In this document: positions 54,934 through 63,073 of the stretch, piece after piece
Layout: each line of letters begins with the position of its first letter
Numbering within the stretch: the first letter of the stretch is position 1
Position numbers and translations under genes: made by a program
Assembly (NCBI GenBank): GCA_020630775.1
Contig: JAHDIN010000001.1
Location: forward strand, 62,001-126,000
Direction: 5' to 3'
DNA: 64,000 bases
Origin: Saprospiraceae bacterium
GTDB lineage: Bacteria > Bacteroidota > Bacteroidia > Chitinophagales > Saprospiraceae
The notes under the pieces: model-generated
The model's input: the letters and a program-made list of their open reading frames with translations, nothing else
Told to the model about the DNA's origin: nothing
Databases searched by the model: none

Positions 54934-55631
54934 TTGAATAAATTGTAGCGAACAATACAGTATAATGCTCTAAAACCATCTTTCCAGTTAATTTTCTTTC
55001 CTTCCTCATATGTACGGCCATAATAGGATATACCTACTTCATATATTCTTATAGATTTAATCTTAGAGATTTTAGCTGTAATCTCTGGCTCTATACCGAA
55101 TCGCTTTTCCTTTATTGATATTGATTTTATTATTTCTGACTTGAACATTTTATAACATGTTTCCATATCCGTAAGATTTAGATTAGAGAACATGTTAGAA
55201 AGTGCAGTTAGAATTTTATTACCGATAGTATGCCAAAAGAATAAGATTCTATGCGGTTTGCCTCCTTGAAATCTACTACCATAGACTACATCAGCAAATC
55301 CGTCAATTATCGGCTTTAGAAGTAAATTATATTCATTAGGGTCATATTCTAAATCGGCATCTTGAATGATGACTAGATCGCCTGTTGCTTTCTGTATACC
55401 GGTATTTATAGCAGCGCCTTTTCCAGCATTCTTTTCATGTTGGTAGAACACTACTTTATTATTAGCCTCAAGAGTTCGAGCAATTTGAGCTGTAGAGTCA
55501 GTTGAGCAATCATCAATGATAATTATTTCTTTTTCAATTTGATTGAGTAGTTCTACATTTAAAACTCTGTTTACAATATCTGACAAAGTTTTCTCTTCAT
55601 TATAGGCAGGGATGAGGATTGATAATTTCAA
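54930..55631 (-). CDS. GT2 glycosyltransferase, polyprenyl-phosphate sugar synthase type
   Basis: A 233-residue GT-A enzyme of the DPM1-like GT2 group. Motifs are [12 protein letters not shown] (about 4-15), [11 protein letters not shown] and [15 protein letters not shown] (about 93), the last carrying the DxD. It lacks a C-terminal membrane domain, as in soluble dolichol-phosphate-mannose synthases. I infer that it makes a polyprenyl-phosphate sugar used by the neighbouring membrane protein. The start is TTG. It lies 5 bases after the TMTC-like gene, so translation is tightly coupled. Confidence 0.88.
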   Translation of the reverse strand: MKLSILIPAYNEEKTLSDIVNRVLNVELLNQIEKEIIIIDDCSTDSTAQIARTLEANNKVVFYQHEKNAGKGAAINTGIQKATGDLVIIQDADLEYDPNEYNLLLKPIIDGFADVVYGSRFQGGKPHRILFFWHTIGNKILTALSNMFSNLNLTDMETCYKMFKSEIIKSISIKEKRFGIEPEITAKISKIKSIRIYEVGISYYGRTYEEGKKINWKDGFRALYCIVRYNLFK

Positions 55632-55636
55632 GAGGT

Positions 55637-57691
55637 TTAATTTGTTTGAAGTATCTGATTAGTTATATCTGCAGGGCCCTTATACCCAAGCTGGTTAGAT
55701 ATATTAAGCTCTCTTTTAGCTTCGTTATATCTTCCTAGTGAAAACAAAACTTTAGCTTTTTCAAAATAGTAAATTCCATTACGCTGCATTTGAATAGCTC
55801 TATTTAGCGCTTCTAGTGCTTCATTGTATTGTTTGAAATAGTTATGAATCCGTCCCTTTTCATACCACATATCAGATCTATTATATGGTTTGTAAGCCAA
55901 ATACTTATTAATGTCTTTTAAAGCAGCAGAAAAATTTGATTGCATGTTATAAATGACAGACCTATTCAAATATATATTAGCCCAAGTTTGATCTATGTTT
56001 TCTGCCTCATTCAATACTTGTAATGATTTATTGAAGTCTCCAAGCTTGGCATAAGTAGCCCCTAAATTTACACGGTATTCTACATCCCTTGGTTTTAGAG
56101 TGATAGCTTGATTGTAGTTATCCAAGGCTTTTAGCAATGAGTCTCTTTGGTCAAAGTTGAAATACAACCTTGCTCTAGAATTATAGGGTTCCGGCTTATT
56201 GGGTTTAAGTCTGATGACTTGAGAATAATCATCTAAAGCAGCTACAACATATTTATTACTCTCTTGTCTTAAACGTTGAGCCTCTTGTGGGTTTGAATTC
56301 TGAATTTTATTTGCTTTTCTTAATAGCTCTTGACTATAGTCCCTTCTATAATTAGCTCTATTCCCAAATGGTAGTGTCGTTCTGTCGTAGTATTTAAGTA
56401 CATGACTCCAAAGGGTATCGCTATTTTTCCAAACTTTATTTTGATTGAAATTTTGAAACGCATATAAGGCAAATAAACAGCCTAAGCAGATATATAGAGG
56501 TAGTTTAAAATTTGGCTTTTTATTGATGATTTTATTTATATAAAAACTGTAAATGAAGAATAATCCAAAGTAGGCTATGTAAGTAAATCTATCAGCTAAG
56601 AACCCTTGTCCAGCACCTAATATTTGAAGCAGTAAAAAGACGTTGCTAAAGAAAAATGCTATACCAAAGAACATCACTTTTCTTTTCTTCATATAACTCC
56701 ACCAAAGTAAACCACCAGTTGCAAAGAACGATAGTAATGAAGCATACATATACCAAGGCAGACTGGAAGGATATGGATATAATGGTGACAATCTGAAAGG
56801 TATTAATGACTTAACATAGTATATAGCTAATTGGTAGCCGCCAATAAATATTCTTGAGATTCCATGATATTCTTGTTGTTCTATCGACCCTTGTTTGCTC
56901 AAGAAATAAATATTGACAAGACCTATTGTTAAGGAGCCTAATAGAAATGGAGCCTTTGAAATAATACTTTTAAAAGTAATTTTCGAACTCCTACTCAAAT
57001 AGTAGTCAACCAATATCATAGATATTGGTAAGAAAACAGCCTGAATTTTAGATAACAAAGAGAATAGAAAACAAATGGAAATAATAATCCACTTTTTCTT
57101 ATTGAATCCTTCTTGCTTCCCTTTTATATAAAAGTATAAAGCCGCCATATAGTAGGCTCCAAATAAAACATCCTTTCTTTCTGTGACCCAGGCCACTGAC
57201 TCAACCCTCATAGGTTGTATGCCAAATAACATGGCTAAGATTATAGCCCCTAAAAGACCAAGCCTTAATCTATAACCTATTAGAAATACAAAAGCAGTTG
57301 TTATTAAATGAAGAAGGATATTATGAAGATGCCAATACTGAGGTTTTTCAAAGCCAAAGATTAATTTATCAACGGCAAAACTAAAAACGGTCAAAGGATT
57401 ATATCCTCCAATCACATCAGACTTGAAAATTTTACTTGTATTAGACCAGAAATTCTCTTTCTGTATGGTAGATACTAACTCATTTTCTAAAAAGTTCTTG
57501 TCATCATCCCAGTTGACAAATTCATTCTGCAAACTTGGAATATAGGTGCAAAAGGTAATGATTAGAATTAAGCCTAAAGCTAAAAACTTAGGTCCTTTTG
57601 GCTGAGGTTTCGCAGGAATTGAGCTTTTAGTATTCTTCAGCTTTTCGCTTGCTTTATGCTTCTTTTTTATTTTGTTCTTTTTCTTAGCCAT
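55637..57691 (-). CDS. TMTC-like membrane protein with GT-C domain and TPR repeats
   Basis: A 684-residue protein. A very basic cytoplasmic N-terminus ([11 protein letters not shown]) leads to about 11 membrane helices (about 35-420). The first loop carries an acidic pair in [13 protein letters not shown] and [15 protein letters not shown]. The C-terminal 245 residues are TPR repeats (about 440-684; [31 protein letters not shown]). This order matches the TMTC/DUF1736 family of GT-C O-mannosyltransferases and bacterial relatives, where acidic residues in loop 1 are catalytic and the TPRs bind the protein acceptor. I infer surface-protein O-glycosylation together with the GT2 and methyltransferase genes. 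The operon order is TMTC-like, GT2, methyltransferase. Confidence 0.8.
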   Translation of the reverse strand: MAKKKNKIKKKHKASEKLKNTKSSIPAKPQPKGPKFLALGLILIITFCTYIPSLQNEFVNWDDDKNFLENELVSTIQKENFWSNTSKIFKSDVIGGYNPLTVFSFAVDKLIFGFEKPQYWHLHNILLHLITTAFVFLIGYRLRLGLLGAIILAMLFGIQPMRVESVAWVTERKDVLFGAYYMAALYFYIKGKQEGFNKKKWIIISICFLFSLLSKIQAVFLPISMILVDYYLSRSSKITFKSIISKAPFLLGSLTIGLVNIYFLSKQGSIEQQEYHGISRIFIGGYQLAIYYVKSLIPFRLSPLYPYPSSLPWYMYASLLSFFATGGLLWWSYMKKRKVMFFGIAFFFSNVFLLLQILGAGQGFLADRFTYIAYFGLFFIYSFYINKIINKKPNFKLPLYICLGCLFALYAFQNFNQNKVWKNSDTLWSHVLKYYDRTTLPFGNRANYRRDYSQELLRKANKIQNSNPQEAQRLRQESNKYVVAALDDYSQVIRLKPNKPEPYNSRARLYFNFDQRDSLLKALDNYNQAITLKPRDVEYRVNLGATYAKLGDFNKSLQVLNEAENIDQTWANIYLNRSVIYNMQSNFSAALKDINKYLAYKPYNRSDMWYEKGRIHNYFKQYNEALEALNRAIQMQRNGIYYFEKAKVLFSLGRYNEAKRELNISNQLGYKGPADITNQILQTN

Positions 57692-57770
57692 TTAATTTAT
57701 TTAGCTAAAAACATATAAAACAAAAATAAATATATTGTACGTTGATTTTTAATAATATTTAAGCAAAAAA

Positions 57771-57803
57771 AAAAGCTCCCGTCAATTTGACGAGAGCTTT
57801 TTA
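57771..57803 (-). terminator. Terminator of the Cys-rich protein gene
   Basis: Stem AAAAGCTCcCGTC / GACgAGAGCTTTT with one mismatch, followed on the minus strand by about ten T residues. It lies about 20 bases after the stop at 57823. Confidence 0.88.
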
Positions 57804-57822
57804 TTTTGAAGAACTTAAAATT

Positions 57823-58278
57823 TTAAGCTCCTACTTTTTTCTTACTTGCACAACATTTTTTACCTGATTTTGCGCATTTTTTTGTTTCACTTGAAGAAGT
57901 TTTAACAACTTTTGCCTCCTTGTTCATAGCATCAGAAGGAGAAACATTAACGAATGAAGCAGACTTGACGTCATAAAGTACTTCGTCTTTTGAAACTTTA
58001 CCTGACTTAGAACAAACAGATTTCTTGTAGAAACTGATTTTTCCAGACTTTGAGCAAACAGACTTCTCAATGTTTTCATCATTGTCAGCAGCTAATTCAG
58101 CAGTTGCTAAAGCAGAAGCTACACTTGTAGTAGATCCTTCTTCCATGATGATACAAGTAACACCAGCTTTTTTGCAAGCCGCTGCTTGATCTTTAGTGCA
58201 TACTTTCGAGCATGACTTCTGAGCTGAGATTCCACCTGCAAAAAGTACAAAAGTGAAAAGGAATAATAATTTTCTCAT
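57823..58278 (-). CDS. Secreted Cys-rich repeat protein of unknown function
   Basis: A 151-residue protein: signal peptide (about 1-19, ending GGISAQ), then 11 Cys in the mature part. Most of them sit in repeated units: KSCSKVCTKDQAAACKKAG, KSVCSKSGKISFYKKSVCSK and KKCAKSGKKCCASKK. The spacing is not a known zinc, heme or disulphide family that I recognise. The unit SVCSKSGK occurs twice almost exactly. The protein is very basic at the C-terminus. It could bind metal, cell wall or nucleic acid, or form disulphide-linked assemblies. It has its own terminator and stands alone. Confidence 0.7.
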   Translation of the reverse strand: MRKLLFLFTFVLFAGGISAQKSCSKVCTKDQAAACKKAGVTCIIMEEGSTTSVASALATAELAADNDENIEKSVCSKSGKISFYKKSVCSKSGKVSKDEVLYDVKSASFVNVSPSDAMNKEAKVVKTSSSETKKCAKSGKKCCASKKKVGA

Positions 58279-58414
58279 TATTGTTTATTATTTAGATAAT
58301 TAGTAATTGCGATTCACGCATTAATTATAACATCAATAAGAACTATTTCGTATTTCTAATTGACATATTAACATAAATTTATTAAAAATAGAGTCATCAA
58401 TCAAAAAAAATAGC

Positions 58415-58441
58415 ATATGAGCTTATTACATTTGCTCATAT
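58415..58441 (+). promoter_or_regulatory. Promoter -7 element inside a perfect dyad (candidate operator)
   Basis: TACATTTG (58427-58434) is an exact TAnnTTTG match about 23 bases before the ATG at 58457. It is enclosed by the perfect inverted repeat ATATGAGC-N11-GCTCATAT, which shares its last G. A dimeric regulator bound there would cover the promoter. The word ATATGAG occurs again at the start codon. Confidence 0.5.
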
Positions 58442-58456
58442 AAGTCATTTTTATAT

Positions 58457-58933
58457 ATGAGACTACTTTTTAATTATAACATAGTAACAGGATTACTGCT
58501 TTTCATGTTTTCTTTGAATAGCTGTAAATCTACCCATCAGTCGCCATACGACTTTAAAGGTGAAAAGATCATTTTTGGAAGTGGTGGTGGGTTTTCTGGT
58601 AAAGTAACCGAATACACTTTACTATCTAATGGTGAATTTTATAAAGGCACCAATACAGATCAAGTGTATGCATTTAAGCATAAACAAAATGCTAGAGTTG
58701 AACAGATTTTTAATTCCTACAAAGAATTAAATTTTGGAAATTTGGATATTAATCGATCAGGCAATATCTATAATTTTATCGTTAGGTATAAAGAAGGGGA
58801 AGCTTCACACAAGATTCAATGGGGAGATTACGATACTGAAGTTCCTGAATCACTCAGGATATATTTTAAGAATCTAATGGCATTTGCAAAAGAAATGAAT
58901 AAAAGTGCCAATAATAATATGCCAGTTAAATAG
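58457..58933 (+). CDS. Lipoprotein of unknown function
   Basis: A 158-residue protein with a type II signal peptide and lipobox FSLNSC (Cys at about 23). The mature part begins with a Gly-rich strand (IIFGSGGGFSGKVTEYTLL) and continues with alternating strands and a C-terminal helix (LRIYFKNLMAFAKEM). I do not recognise a family. It lies 5 bases before the M4 metallopeptidase gene and shares its promoter, so it may be an envelope partner, chaperone or inhibitor of that protease. That link is inference from gene order only. Confidence 0.65.
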   Translation: MRLLFNYNIVTGLLLFMFSLNSCKSTHQSPYDFKGEKIIFGSGGGFSGKVTEYTLLSNGEFYKGTNTDQVYAFKHKQNARVEQIFNSYKELNFGNLDINRSGNIYNFIVRYKEGEASHKIQWGDYDTEVPESLRIYFKNLMAFAKEMNKSANNNMPVK

Positions 58934-58938
58934 ACACT

Positions 58939-61900
58939 ATGAAGAATATATTGACCATTTCTTTAATATGCTTAAGCTTTATGCTTCATGGACAAAAAGA
59001 AAAGCATATCAATCCACTTTTAGAAAATATTGATATTAAACCAATTATAGTGACTCAAGATTTAAGAGTCAAAAACATGGAAGCAACTAAAGGTTTTGAT
59101 ATCAATATGTTCCAGAAACCTGATATATCAAAACTGAACGGATTAAATATTGATGTAAAGGCGTCTGAAGATGGAATTTTATCTTGGTTTACTGCTGATG
59201 TCTCTCAAAATAAAAGTGCTTCGATGAAAGCCAAAGTTGATAATTGGTTTTCAAGTCTTTCTAAAAAATTGAATATAGACTTAGAAAAAGAATCATTTCA
59301 AATAAAAAATGTCTCCATTGATAAAAATGGAAACAAACACATCAAAGTCCAACAATATCATAATGGAATAAAGGTATTAGGTGGAGAGATAATATTACAT
59401 ACTAAAGAAGAAGAGATTTATTTGCAAAATGGTAGATACATACCATCTGAATCTTTTATTAAAGAGAATGATCAGCCAATATCTGAAGACAGAGTTCTTG
59501 AAAACATTAAATCTACTTTATCAAATTTCGATGAGCAATGGAATACCTTGAATAAATTGGAGTATACCTTTAATGCTGATCAGATTTCAAAGGAATTGGT
59601 TTATACAAAAATCAATAGTGAATATAAAAAAGCATATCACATAGAGATCTATCCTAACCTAGGCGAACATTTGACTTACATTATTGATGCAGTAACTGGA
59701 AAGACAATAAAAGAATATTCTACTGTATGTAGATTTCATAATCATGACAATGAAGGATTTGCTCCATCTACCGATAATAGTAATAAACATCATGACCATT
59801 CACAATGTAAACATAATACAGCTCTTGATGGATTAGCAGAAGCAGATGCATTCGATTTGCTCAATCAAGTGCGTAGAATTAATACTTACGATGTATCCGA
59901 TAACTTCTTTTTAATTGATGCATCTAGAACAATGTTTAATCAATCAAATTCTAACATGCCGGATAATCCGAGTGGTGTAATTTGGACGATTGACATGAAT
60001 AATGCCTCACCAATTAATAATGATGCAGATTATTTTCATGTTGTCTCTCAAGATAATACTTGGGGTGAATCACGAGAAGGTGTATCCGCTCATTATAATG
60101 CAGGCGAAGCTTATGAGTATTTTAAAAATGTTCATGGTAGAGAATCTATAAGTGGTAATGGGCAGAATATTATATCATTTGTTAATGTTGCCAACGAAGA
60201 TGGTACTTCAATGGGAAATGCCTTTTGGAATGGTTTGGGAATATTTTATGGTAATGGTGATTCAGATTTTCTGCCGTTAGGAAGAGGCTTAGATGTTGCA
60301 GGTCATGAGATTTCTCATGGTGTTATTCAGGCAACAGGAAACATGGAGTATTTTGGTGAACCAGGTGCTCTAAATGAATCTTTTGCAGATATTTTTGGTG
60401 CTATGATTGATAGGGAAGATTGGTTAATCGGGGAAGATGTATTAAGATCTGGAAGTGCATTAAGAAGTATGCAAGACCCGCATAATGGAGCAGCAACTGG
60501 TGATATAAGAGGTGGTTGGCAACCAAAACATTATAATGAAAGGTATACAGGCTCCGAAGATAACGGGGGTGTTCATATAAATAGTGGTATCCCTAATCAT
60601 GCCTTTTATCTTTTTGCGACCAATACTTCCAAAGAAATTGCGGAAAGAACTTACTATCACGCACTTATTAATTACATGACGAGGTCGTCTAATTTTACAG
60701 ATTGCCGTAACGCGATAATTCAGTCTTCTCAGGATCTTTATGGGAATAATCCTTCAGTAGCACAAGCAGCTGCATCAGCATTTGATCAAGTAGGTATTAC
60801 TGGAAATGGTGGCGGAGGAACAAATCTTCAAAACTTAGAAACCAATCCAGGGGATGATCTTCTATTATTTGCGGATCCAGATTTATCAAATCTATTTCTT
60901 ATAAATATCACTACAGCAAGTGTAGTTTTTAATCCTTTGACAACTACAGATATACATTCTAAACCTTCGGTTACTGATGATGGAAGTGCTATTGTATTTA
61001 TTGGTGCAGATCGAAGAGCTTATGTCATTAATATTGACTGGTCTGTGGATCCCCCAGTTATGCAAGAGCGCGTATTAATTGATCAACCGATCTGGGATAA
61101 TATTATTGTATCTAAAGATGGATCCAGAATTGCTGGAACCTTCAGCTTACAAAACCCTGAAGATAATCCTCAAAATAGAACTATCTGGGTATATGATTTT
61201 GCTACTGATTCAGAACAAGAATTCGTTTTGTTCAATCCTACTTTTACAGAAGGTCTTTCTACTGGAAATGTACTCTATCCAGATGCAATGGAGTTTGATG
61301 CTTCAGGAAATTATGTAATGTATGATGCCTTAAATAGAATTAATGGATCTACTGGAGGGGAGATCGAGTATTGGGATGTTGGATTCCTTGAAGTGTGGAA
61401 TCAAAATGCAAATACATGGTCTTTAGGCAAAATTGAAAAACTGTTTGGATCACTTCCAGAGGGCATAAGTGTCGGCAATCCTACATTTTCTAAAAATTCA
61501 CCATTCATTATTGCCTTAGATTATATTGAAGAAAATAATAACCAAATTTTAGGTGTAAATATTGAAACTGGAGATATAGGTGAGATATTCGAAAATATAG
61601 GACTCGGCTATCCAGCTTATTCAAAAGATGATCAGTTTTTAATTTATGATTACAATGTATTCAGTCCAACAGAATTAGGAATATTACAATTGGATCAGAC
61701 AAAAATTGGGCGAGTTCCGAACTCTGATAATTTTTTCTTTTCAAATTCTCAGCCTTCAAAATGGGGGGTTTGGTTTAGTAATGGAAATAGAGTTCTTACA
61801 AGCTCAGAGGAAGTTCAACTTAATGAATCTGAATGGAGAATAACACCTAATCCAGCATCTGATATTATTCATTTAATTAATGGAGACAATAGCTTTTCGG

Positions 61901-62076
61901 GAACAGCAGAGTTTCAGATTTATGATATATCAGGTAAGTTAGTTTTATCTAATTCACTTGATTTACGAGGTAGTATTTCTGAGGATATTGAAATTAGATC
62001 TTTGCAAAATGGCCTTTATGTTTTTCATCTTAAATATAAAGACCAACTATGGACGACAACTTTTGTGAAAGAATAG
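58939..62076 (+). CDS. T9SS-exported M4 (thermolysin-family) metallopeptidase with C-terminal propeller
   Basis: A 1,045-residue secreted protease. After the signal peptide (about 1-19) come an FTP/PepSY-type propeptide (about 75-250; HIKVQQYHNGIKVLGGEI) and the M4 catalytic domain (about 290-625). The zinc site is AGHEISHGV (His456, His460) and the third ligand Glu is in ALNESFADIFG, 19 residues after the second His, exactly as in thermolysin. A TolB/WD-type beta-propeller (about 645-950) and a T9SS type A sorting domain (about 965-1045; RITPNPASDIIHLING) follow. It is probably an extracellular protein-degrading enzyme. It is operonic with the lipoprotein gene before it. Confidence 0.92.
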   Translation: MKNILTISLICLSFMLHGQKEKHINPLLENIDIKPIIVTQDLRVKNMEATKGFDINMFQKPDISKLNGLNIDVKASEDGILSWFTADVSQNKSASMKAKVDNWFSSLSKKLNIDLEKESFQIKNVSIDKNGNKHIKVQQYHNGIKVLGGEIILHTKEEEIYLQNGRYIPSESFIKENDQPISEDRVLENIKSTLSNFDEQWNTLNKLEYTFNADQISKELVYTKINSEYKKAYHIEIYPNLGEHLTYIIDAVTGKTIKEYSTVCRFHNHDNEGFAPSTDNSNKHHDHSQCKHNTALDGLAEADAFDLLNQVRRINTYDVSDNFFLIDASRTMFNQSNSNMPDNPSGVIWTIDMNNASPINNDADYFHVVSQDNTWGESREGVSAHYNAGEAYEYFKNVHGRESISGNGQNIISFVNVANEDGTSMGNAFWNGLGIFYGNGDSDFLPLGRGLDVAGHEISHGVIQATGNMEYFGEPGALNESFADIFGAMIDREDWLIGEDVLRSGSALRSMQDPHNGAATGDIRGGWQPKHYNERYTGSEDNGGVHINSGIPNHAFYLFATNTSKEIAERTYYHALINYMTRSSNFTDCRNAIIQSSQDLYGNNPSVAQAAASAFDQVGITGNGGGGTNLQNLETNPGDDLLLFADPDLSNLFLINITTASVVFNPLTTTDIHSKPSVTDDGSAIVFIGADRRAYVINIDWSVDPPVMQERVLIDQPIWDNIIVSKDGSRIAGTFSLQNPEDNPQNRTIWVYDFATDSEQEFVLFNPTFTEGLSTGNVLYPDAMEFDASGNYVMYDALNRINGSTGGEIEYWDVGFLEVWNQNANTWSLGKIEKLFGSLPEGISVGNPTFSKNSPFIIALDYIEENNNQILGVNIETGDIGEIFENIGLGYPAYSKDDQFLIYDYNVFSPTELGILQLDQTKIGRVPNSDNFFFSNSQPSKWGVWFSNGNRVLTSSEEVQLNESEWRITPNPASDIIHLINGDNSFSGTAEFQIYDISGKLVLSNSLDLRGSISEDIEIRSLQNGLYVFHLKYKDQLWTTTFVKE

Positions 62077-62091
62077 TTTAGCCAAATATTT

Positions 62092-63063
62092 TTGAGGAAA
62101 CCTAAAGTATTAATTATAAGATTCAATTCTATTGGAGATATCGTATTGACTTCTCCAGTAATTAATGCTTTATCAGAAAATGGCTATGAAATACATTATT
62201 TATGTAAAGCACTTTTTTCAAGCTTACTAGACAATAATCCAAAAGTTGAGAAAGTTTGGGAATTAAAAGATTCACTTGACGAAGTAGTCAACGAATTGAA
62301 AAAACAGTCTTTCGACTATGTCCTTGATTTGCATAATAATTTAAGATCAACTCAAGTAAAAAGAGCTTTAGGTGTCAAGTCTTTTAAGCTCGATAAACCA
62401 AGAGTTCAAAATTGGCTCTTGACAAACGTAGGTTTATTTAAGAAGCAGCGGAAGCATATAGTTGATAGGTTTATAGAAGTAGCTCAACCATTATTAAAAA
62501 CTTACGATAAGCCTAAAGTTCAATTCTTTATTCCTAAACAAATAAGAGAAGAATGTGATCAGTTACACTTACCCGATAAGTTCATTTGTATAAATGTGGG
62601 CGCTGCGTTCTATACTAAGGCTATACCCAAAGAACATCTTGAAAGGATAATTAAAAGTATAAAACTACCATCAGTGTTGATTGGTGGACCTAACGAATTA
62701 TCAATAGGTGAGTTTTTAGTTAGGGCAAATTCTAAGACTATAAATTTAGTTGGTCAATTAAAAATCGAAGGATCAGCTGAGATTATATCAAGGTCATTAG
62801 GAGTTGTTACAGGTGATACTGGAATGATGCATATAGCGGCTGCACTAAATAAAAAAGTATGGGCAGTATTTGGAAGTACACATCCACTATTGGGATTTAC
62901 ACCTTATTATAATTCAGGGAATAAGAGTACGATATTTAGAAATACGAATATTTCTTGCAGTCCTTGCACAAAACAAGGGAGAAAGAAATGTCCTAAAACT
63001 CATTTTAAGTGCATGTTCGAATTAGATATCAATCAAATTATTGAATCCATAAATTTAGCATAG
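62092..63063 (+). CDS. GT9-family glycosyltransferase (heptosyltransferase-like)
   Basis: A 323-residue GT-B enzyme of the ADP-heptose:LPS heptosyltransferase family. The N-terminus LIIRFNSIGDIVLTSPVI is the classic acceptor-site motif. The C-terminal half has VTGDTGMMHIAAALNKKVWA, VFGSTHPLLGFTPY and the CSPCTKQGRKKCPK cysteine-rich end seen in many GT9 proteins. It probably adds a sugar to LPS core or another outer-membrane glycolipid. The start is TTG (62092). It follows the M4 gene after 15 bases and may share its transcript, although the roles differ. Confidence 0.9.
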   Translation: MRKPKVLIIRFNSIGDIVLTSPVINALSENGYEIHYLCKALFSSLLDNNPKVEKVWELKDSLDEVVNELKKQSFDYVLDLHNNLRSTQVKRALGVKSFKLDKPRVQNWLLTNVGLFKKQRKHIVDRFIEVAQPLLKTYDKPKVQFFIPKQIREECDQLHLPDKFICINVGAAFYTKAIPKEHLERIIKSIKLPSVLIGGPNELSIGEFLVRANSKTINLVGQLKIEGSAEIISRSLGVVTGDTGMMHIAAALNKKVWAVFGSTHPLLGFTPYYNSGNKSTIFRNTNISCSPCTKQGRKKCPKTHFKCMFELDINQIIESINLA

Positions 63064-63073
63064 CATTTAAGCT

